Shown here piece by piece: positions 7,284 through 11,524 of a stretch of DNA of 11,524 bases. A program made the position numbers and the translations under genes. The DNA is from Rhodospirillales bacterium (lineage in GTDB: Bacteria > Pseudomonadota > Alphaproteobacteria > Reyranellales > Reyranellaceae). The stretch lies in NCBI GenBank assembly GCA_013205335.1, contig JABMNB010000637.1, positions 1 through 11,524 on the forward strand. The letters are read 5' to 3'. Numbering within the stretch: position 1 is the stretch's first letter; each line of letters starts with the position of its first letter. The notes beneath the pieces are model-generated. The model was not told where the DNA came from. It saw only the letters and a program-made list of their open reading frames with translations, and made no database searches.

Positions 7284-7345
7284 GTTTCCTCGTCTTTTCT
7301 TATGGAGAAGGAATAACCTCTTTCGCGACGCTCCGCCGGGCCTAA

Positions 7346-7384
7346 GTCGACATAATCCGTATTACGGACTATCGTTGTCGACAT
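7346..7384. promoter_or_regulatory. Divergent control region with IclR-type palindromic operator
   Basis: A perfect 13-bp palindrome TCCGTATTACGGA lies at 7356-7368, centred on T7362. With one mismatched pair it extends to 21 bp (7352-7372). It is flanked by direct copies of GTCGACAT at 7346-7353 and 7377-7384. An odd-centred palindrome of this size between a regulator gene and its divergent neighbour is what IclR-family operators commonly look like. It lies 10 nt before the regulator ATG and 72 nt before the Bug-protein ATG, so it could control both directions. I could not place convincing -35/-10 pairs on either strand. The palindrome and repeats are seen; operator function is inferred. Confidence 0.65.
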
Positions 7385-8111
7385 GGCCATCGAGCCCGTC
7401 CGCCGCAGTTTCACGATCCTCGAGGCCTTGAGCCGGCGGCCTCACGGCACGGTCGCGGTCCTGGCCGAAGAAACCGGCCTTCCTCGTCCTACCGTCGCAC
7501 GCCTGCTCAACACGCTGGTCGAGTTGGGATACGCAACCCAGGTTTCCCGTCATATCGGCTATCGGCTGACCGATCGCGTGCTGGGCCTCGCCCAGGGTAT
7601 CCGCTTCATCGATCATTTCGTCGACGCGGCCGCGCCGCATATGCACCGATTCACTCAGACGCACGGCTGGCCACTCTATCTCGGCTCGATCCGCCACCGG
7701 GAGATCACGATCCGCTATTCGACCGCCGCAGAAAGCCCGATGTCGTTCGAGCGCACCGCGTTGGACCGCCGCAGCCCGATCCTGTCGGGGGCATTGGGGC
7801 GCGCCTGGCTCGCCTTCTCGTCCGACGACGAGCGCCGCGCCATCCTGCGCGATCTCGGCGTGCGTCACGACGCCAAGCTCGCGGCGGCCTTTGCCCGCAT
7901 CCGGCGCGACGGTCATGCCTTCGCGGTGCCGCCGCGGCCGGGCCGGCTGCAGGGCATCGCGGTCGCGATCCGCAATCGCGATCGCGTTCTGGGTTGCATC
8001 TCGATGCGCTTCGTCCTTTCGGCGATGAGCGAGGCCACGGCCGGCGCTCGCTTCGACGCGCCGCTCAACGCGCTCGCCCGCGCGATCGCCACAGACGCTG
8101 CGAGCGAGTAG
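7383..8111 (+). CDS. IclR-family transcriptional regulator
   Basis: Dimeric DNA-binding regulator with an N-terminal winged helix-turn-helix and a C-terminal GAF-like effector domain. It has 242 residues, near the usual 250. The HTH covers about residues 24-45 (VAVLAEETGLPRPTVARLLNTL), followed by the wing ATQVSRHIGYRLTDRVLGLA. In the effector domain, LSGALGRAWLAFSSDDER is the characteristic IclR segment, and GIAVAIRNRDRVLGCISM forms the last strands. The ATG at 7383 gives a normal N-terminus (a short RRSF-TILEAL lead into the HTH), but no ribosome site precedes it, so a leaderless or coupled start is possible. The sulfatase follows after 27 nt, probably in the same transcript. The divergent palindrome just upstream is the likely binding site, giving autoregulation and control of the Bug/dioxygenase genes. 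The effector is unknown. Confidence 0.92.
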   Translation: MAIEPVRRSFTILEALSRRPHGTVAVLAEETGLPRPTVARLLNTLVELGYATQVSRHIGYRLTDRVLGLAQGIRFIDHFVDAAAPHMHRFTQTHGWPLYLGSIRHREITIRYSTAAESPMSFERTALDRRSPILSGALGRAWLAFSSDDERRAILRDLGVRHDAKLAAAFARIRRDGHAFAVPPRPGRLQGIAVAIRNRDRVLGCISMRFVLSAMSEATAGARFDAPLNALARAIATDAASE

Positions 8112-8138
8112 CTTTCGCCAAAATCACGTGGAGGAAAC

Positions 8139-9668
8139 ATGACTTCGTTCGACGCCATCGCGACGCAGACCGTGCGGACGGCAGACCATCTCGAACCCCG
8201 CTTCATGCACAAGGCCGACATCGACGCCGCGGCGCGGAAGATCGCGGCGCGCAAGAAGAAGCCCAACATCCTGATCTACCTGATGGACGATGTCGGCTGG
8301 GGCGACTTCGGTTGCTATGGCGGCGGCGTCGCCGTGGGCGCGCCGACGCCCAACTTCGACAAGATCGCGCGTGGCGGCCTGCAGCTCACCTCCTGCTATT
8401 CCGAACCTTCCTGCTCACCCTCGCGCGCCACCCTGCACACCGGGCGCGTACCCAACCGGCACGGGCTGCACCGCCCGCCGATGTATGGCGAGCCCGGCGG
8501 CCTGCAGGGCGAGATCACGTTGCCCATGCTGCTGAGCCAGGCCGGCTACACCACGCAGGCCGTCGGCAAGTGGCACCTCGGCGAGAACGTGGAGAGCCAG
8601 CCGCAGCATGTCGGCTACGACGATTTCTACGGCTTCCTCTCCGTGTCGGACATGTACACCGAGTGGCGCGACCCGCACTTCTTCCCGGAGATCGTCTATT
8701 CGGCGGCGCGCACCGAGTGGATCAAGAACATGCCCTTCAACCGCTGCTTCGTGCACGCGACCAAGGGCAAGGAACTGACCAACGTCGAGGAGGTGACCAT
8801 CCCCGTCCTCTCCGAACTCGACGAGAAGTGGTGCAAGTATTCCGAGGCGTTCATCGAGAAGCAGGCCAAGTCGGACAAGCCGTGGCTGCTCTATCACTGC
8901 ACGCGCGGCGCCCACTTCGACAACTATCCGAACGAGAAGTTTCTCGGCAAATCGCCGGCGAAACATCCCTACAAGGACACGCTGCTCGAACTCGACGAGA
9001 TCATGGGCCGCCTTGTCGAGGCGCTGCGCAAGTCGGGCCAGCTCGAGGATACGTTGATCTTCATCTCGTCCGACAATGGCCCGCACATGGAGACCTGGCC
9101 GGACGCGGCCTTCACGCCGTTCCGCTGCGCCAAGGGCTCGACCTGGGAAGGCGGCGTACGCGTGCCCGGCCTGATGTACTGGCCGGGCACGATCGAGGCC
9201 GGCCGCCAGAGCGACGGGCTGTTCGACTTCAACGACATCGTGCCGACCGCGCTCGGCCTGGCCGGAGCCTCCGACCTGTTGCCGTCCGACCGCTACATCG
9301 ACGGCATCGACCAGAGCTCGTTCCTGCTGGCGCCCGACGGCCTGTCCAACCGCAAGTACCACTACTACTGGCTGAGCCAGACCTTCTCGGGCCTGCGCTG
9401 CGGCGAATACAAGATGGTGCTGTCGGCCACCAGCGACAACGCGACAGACGCGTTCGGCACGGGTGGGTTCACGGGCGTACTGGAGCGCTATGCGTATCCG
9501 AAGCTGTTCAATCTCTATCTGGATCCGAAAGAGCAGCACAACTACCTGACGCGCAAGCTCGCCTACGTCGAGGCCTTCCAGCTCGGCATGCGCGGGCACC
9601 TTGGCACGTTCAAGAAGTTCCCGGCCAAGAAGGTCATGGGCATCAATGTAGCGGATAAGCGCGAATAG
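8139..9668 (+). CDS. Formylglycine-type (type I) sulfatase, arylsulfatase-like
   Basis: Hydrolyses a sulfate ester to alcohol or phenol plus inorganic sulfate. It has 509 residues. Metal ligands D50-D51 are in LMDDVGWGD. The catalytic cysteine C92 is in CSPSRATLHTGR, the Cys-type motif that must be oxidised to formylglycine. It has H where L is usual at motif position 9. R96 follows, then the second signature GYTTQAVGKWHLG (K144, H146). H259 lies in RGAHFD, D312-N313 in SSDNGPH, and a lysine in AKGSTWEGGVRVP near 332. There is no signal peptide; about 40 polar, basic residues precede the fold, so it appears cytoplasmic and would act on an imported ester. No sulfatase-modifying enzyme is in the window. 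The ribosome site GGAGGAAAC is excellent. It probably shares a transcript with the upstream regulator and is convergent with the SDR gene. Confidence 0.93.
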   Translation: MTSFDAIATQTVRTADHLEPRFMHKADIDAAARKIAARKKKPNILIYLMDDVGWGDFGCYGGGVAVGAPTPNFDKIARGGLQLTSCYSEPSCSPSRATLHTGRVPNRHGLHRPPMYGEPGGLQGEITLPMLLSQAGYTTQAVGKWHLGENVESQPQHVGYDDFYGFLSVSDMYTEWRDPHFFPEIVYSAARTEWIKNMPFNRCFVHATKGKELTNVEEVTIPVLSELDEKWCKYSEAFIEKQAKSDKPWLLYHCTRGAHFDNYPNEKFLGKSPAKHPYKDTLLELDEIMGRLVEALRKSGQLEDTLIFISSDNGPHMETWPDAAFTPFRCAKGSTWEGGVRVPGLMYWPGTIEAGRQSDGLFDFNDIVPTALGLAGASDLLPSDRYIDGIDQSSFLLAPDGLSNRKYHYYWLSQTFSGLRCGEYKMVLSATSDNATDAFGTGGFTGVLERYAYPKLFNLYLDPKEQHNYLTRKLAYVEAFQLGMRGHLGTFKKFPAKKVMGINVADKRE

Positions 9669-9699
9669 CCGCTTGCCGCATCGATGACCTGGAGCGCGG

Positions 9700-10425
9700 T
9701 CACCATGGCACCGGATCGCCGCGGTGATCGAAGAAGCCACCGCTGCTCCCGGGCGGAAGGCGATCGATCACGTCGAGCAGACGCCTGGCCGCCTGGTCGG
9801 GCGTCTGCACGTCGAGACCCGCCTTGACGAAAGGCGACGAGAGCGATGTTGCCACGGTCCCGGGATGCAGTGCCACGCAAAGGGCGGCCGGCTGGCGGCG
9901 GCCGAGTTCGATGGCCGCCGTGCGCACGAACTGATTGAGGGCCGCCTTCGACGCTCGGTAGCTGTACCATCCACCCAGCCGGTTATCGCCGATGCTGCCG
10001 ACCCTGGCCGACAGCGTGGCGAACACCGACCGCCCCTGACGCGGCAGCAACGGCAGGAAGTGCTTCATCAGCAGGGCAGGGCCGATGGCATTCACGGCGA
10101 AGGCCCTGGCCATCTGAGCCGCATCGAGATCGCGCCAGCTCTTTTCGGGTGACAGACCGTCGCCGTGGAGGATTCCACTGGCATCGATGATCAGGCGCAC
10201 GTCTCCCCCGAGGCCGGCGACATGGCGAGCCGCTCCAGCAATGCTCTCTTCGTCCGTCAGGTCGAGCGGCGGTGAGCTTCCACGTCCAAGCCCCAGCACG
10301 GCGCTGAAGCGGGGTTGCGATGACAGGCGCCCAAGCAACGCGCTGCCGATACCTCCCGACGAGCCGATAACGATTGCGATGCCTCCCGCGGGGAGCGCAT
10401 CGCCATCGGCATTCCCGGAGCCCAT
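9700..10425 (-). CDS. SDR-family oxidoreductase (short-chain dehydrogenase/reductase)
   Basis: Predicted NAD(P)-dependent oxidoreductase of unknown substrate. It has 241 residues from the chosen start. The nucleotide loop GSSGGIG is at 21-27. The catalytic tetrad is visible as N112 (VNAIG), S139 (TLSAR), Y156 and K160 (YRASK), followed by the HPGTVATSLSSPF loop. The short linker and LSARVGSIGDN segment resemble C-factor (CsgA)-like SDRs. Three in-frame starts are close together: GTG 10440, ATG 10431 (ATGA overlap with the acetyltransferase stop) and ATG 10425. I chose 10425 because the only ribosome-site-like AGGA lies 7 nt before it, while it would be just 2 nt before 10431. It is the last gene of a three-gene minus-strand unit and ends 31 nt from the convergent sulfatase stop. 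Confidence 0.9.
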   Translation of the reverse strand: MGSGNADGDALPAGGIAIVIGSSGGIGSALLGRLSSQPRFSAVLGLGRGSSPPLDLTDEESIAGAARHVAGLGGDVRLIIDASGILHGDGLSPEKSWRDLDAAQMARAFAVNAIGPALLMKHFLPLLPRQGRSVFATLSARVGSIGDNRLGGWYSYRASKAALNQFVRTAAIELGRRQPAALCVALHPGTVATSLSSPFVKAGLDVQTPDQAARRLLDVIDRLPPGSSGGFFDHRGDPVPW

Positions 10426-10427
10426 TT

Positions 10428-10820
10428 TCATGTCCTGCACCCGGCCGCTCGTTCGTCGCGCACCACGAGTCGCAACGTCACTTCCTTCTCGCTCTTATCG
10501 GCGCTGGTGCAGCGTCGGCTGTAGGCGTCGACGACGTGCCGCCCCAGCGGGCTGATCGGCGGGTTGAAGCGGAGTCCGGTCCCCAGTCGCTCCTCGACGA
10601 GTTCCAGGATCCGCCCGGCGTAGCCCTGGCGCCGGAACGGCGAACTGACAAACAGGTACTCGATCTCTCCGGAACAATCGTAGCGACAGTAGGCAATCGT
10701 CGTATTCGCATCCGTGATCGTGATGATGCCGTCGGCATCATGCACGCGGACTTCCGACGTCGATGTCCCCCGGGGGCCGGATCTAGCCGCCCCAGACATC
10801 GTCATAGCGGGCAGTGCCAT
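10428..10820 (-). CDS. Small GNAT-family N-acetyltransferase
   Basis: Predicted acetyl-CoA-dependent acetyltransferase of unknown substrate. It has 130 residues from the first ATG. The acetyl-CoA site (motif A) is clear: strand IEYLFVSSPF, then RRQGYAG at 63-69 fitting R-x-x-G-x-A, then helix RILELVEERL. The segment SPLGRHVVDAY near the end suits the C-terminal alpha-helix of a compact GNAT. The N-terminal 25 residues are rich in Ala, Gly, Ser, Thr and Arg, overlap the upstream gene by 38 nt and lack a spaced ribosome site. A GTG at 10745, preceded by GGAAG 5 nt upstream, would give a 105-residue protein beginning just before the first beta-strand and may be the true start. The stop lies 2 nt before the chosen SDR start. 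Confidence 0.75.
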   Translation of the reverse strand: MALPAMTMSGAARSGPRGTSTSEVRVHDADGIITITDANTTIAYCRYDCSGEIEYLFVSSPFRRQGYAGRILELVEERLGTGLRFNPPISPLGRHVVDAYSRRCTSADKSEKEVTLRLVVRDERAAGCRT

Positions 10821-11085
10821 CCTTCAACGGATAATGGCGGTAGCTGCGGTAAGCAGAAGTTCTCGAGGCCTGCCGGAAGACCAGGCCGGTGATGACGATG
10901 CCGGCCAGGACAAGTACGTGGAACACGATCAGTTCGCCGTACCACATCCATGCCCCGGCGCTCACGCAGAAGATGTTGGTCCACATGATGCTGAGGAACA
11001 GCATGAGCTGAAATCTCTGGGCCGCCGGCAGTGCTCGCAGCGGGTTGACGCTGGAATCCATGACGGCGCGATAAACGGTTTTCAT
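10783..11085 (-). CDS. Two-transmembrane protein of unknown function
   Basis: I do not recognise the family. It has 100 residues, with two hydrophobic segments at about 26-48 and 52-70 separated by a very short turn (a helical hairpin), an amphipathic N-terminus and a tail rich in Arg and Tyr (about 71-98) ending in DDVWGG. By charge, both ends are probably cytoplasmic. AGGAG stands 6 nt before the ATG, and the composition is that of a real membrane protein rather than a shadow frame. It is the first gene of the unit with the GNAT and SDR genes. Its 3' end overlaps the acetyltransferase frame if that begins at 10820. I saw no clear promoter upstream. Confidence 0.72.
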   Translation of the reverse strand: MKTVYRAVMDSSVNPLRALPAAQRFQLMLFLSIMWTNIFCVSAGAWMWYGELIVFHVLVLAGIVITGLVFRQASRTSAYRSYRHYPLKDGTARYDDVWGG

Positions 11086-11524
11086 TCTCTGCTCCTCTCA
11101 AACACCTAGATCGATACGCCATCGGAGCGGCTGCGGATCATGTTCCCGGCGTTGGAGGGCGTCCCCTGCCATCGCAGGGCAATCGCATATGGCCCAAAGG
11201 CCCGGAAATTCGCCTTCCGGGGGATGCGAAAGGTCCCTGATTTCGTCCACGACGACAGGATTGCTGACCCTGCGGAATGCGGCGCGGCCGTGCCAGCCGT
11301 CGGAAGGGAGGCAAACTTGCGTCGGCGTCGAGTTGCCAATGGCGCTTGCGGATATGCTCTTCGTGCTCTTCTTGTTTTGCGAGGGCAGGACTTCGTGGCC
11401 AGTTCGTCTGCATCCCTCCACGGGATGGGATGCGACGAAGACGGCGAGAAGGCCGGTGCAAGCCGAAGCAACCGCCCTGATGGTCTGACGATGCGTCCGT
11501 CTTCAGCGGCTCACCGTCCTGCTC
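11086..11524. other. Stretch without a supportable gene
   Basis: No frame here gives a recognisable protein. All three minus-strand frames and some plus-strand frames stay open for 300 nt or more, but their products are Arg/Ser/Pro-rich with no motif. One minus-strand frame is open from the right edge (11524) to about 11138, so an incomplete gene entering from the right cannot be excluded. The region should contain the promoter for the minus-strand unit starting at 11085, but I could not place one. A 6-bp hairpin, CCCTGC-CATC-GCAGGG, lies at 11164-11179 with no U-tract on either side. Confidence 0.5.

Noticed and set aside
5469..7316. Plus-strand open frame (615 codons) antisense to the TauD and Bug genes
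   Set aside because: Same reasoning: third-position GC bias keeps the antisense frame open, while both minus-strand proteins have intact family motifs.
9685..9702. Inverted repeat TGACC ... GGTCA between the convergent sulfatase and SDR genes as a bidirectional terminator
   Set aside because: It has a 5-bp stem with an 8-nt loop, no T-tract, and overlaps the SDR stop codon; it is expected by chance.
8415..9740. Minus-strand open frame (441 codons) antisense to the sulfatase
   Set aside because: The product has no recognisable domain, and the plus strand carries all the sulfatase signatures.
11164..11179. Hairpin CCCTGC-CATC-GCAGGG as an intrinsic terminator
   Set aside because: The stem is short and neither strand has a U-tract after it. 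Its position upstream of the 11085 gene does not suit a terminator for a known gene.
11106..11488. Overlapping open frames near the right edge as a gene or transposase remnant
   Set aside because: Translations in all frames lack any motif, hydrophobic pattern or ribosome site, and no inverted terminal repeats or target duplications were seen.
1..11524. CRISPR arrays, tRNA/rRNA genes, insertion sequences, phage or defence genes
   Set aside because: I saw no repeat-spacer arrays, cloverleaf-like sequences, transposase motifs or phage/defence domains on either strand by eye.

Overview
The window is GC-rich and densely coded, with short gaps and few detectable promoters. The order PduO-type adenosyltransferase, etfB, etfA, 3-hydroxyacyl-CoA dehydrogenase, preceded by a small HIG1-like membrane protein, is one I associate with Alphaproteobacteria (Rhizobiales/Rhodospirillales-type genomes). 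A Bug-type binding protein next to TauD-family and IclR-family genes fits the same group. The genus cannot be fixed from the sequence alone.

Layout. (a) 1-2442, minus strand: a fatty-acid oxidation / electron-transfer operon. A credible sigma70-type promoter is followed by etfB, etfA and the N-terminal 215 residues of a 3-hydroxybutyryl-CoA dehydrogenase that runs off the left edge. (b) 2512-7283, minus strand: six tightly packed genes, in transcription order a Bug-family periplasmic binding protein, a TauD/TfdA 2-oxoglutarate dioxygenase, a HAD phosphatase, a flavin amine oxidase, a two-TM HIG1-like protein and a PduO-type cobalamin adenosyltransferase. Gaps are 9, 12, -4, 6 and 3 nt, so one transcript could carry all of them, although the last two or three look like core genes and the first two or three like accessory catabolic genes. 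(c) 7284-7382: a short divergent control region with a 13-bp perfect palindrome extendable to 21 bp. (d) 7383-9668, plus strand: an IclR-family regulator and a cytoplasmic formylglycine-type sulfatase. (e) 9700-11085, minus strand, convergent with the sulfatase: an unassigned two-TM protein, a small GNAT acetyltransferase and an SDR, apparently one unit. (f) 11086-11524: no gene that I can support.

How the genes may work together: ETF takes electrons from acyl-CoA and other dehydrogenases while the hydroxyacyl-CoA dehydrogenase performs the next beta-oxidation step. The adenosyltransferase supplies AdoCbl, for example for methylmalonyl-CoA mutase. The IclR / sulfatase / Bug / dioxygenase cluster looks like a locally regulated uptake-and-cleavage module for an oxidised organic compound, possibly an organosulfur one. 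That assignment is inference. I did not find a clearly undescribed system. The regulated divergent module at 4755-9668 is the part most worth a second look.
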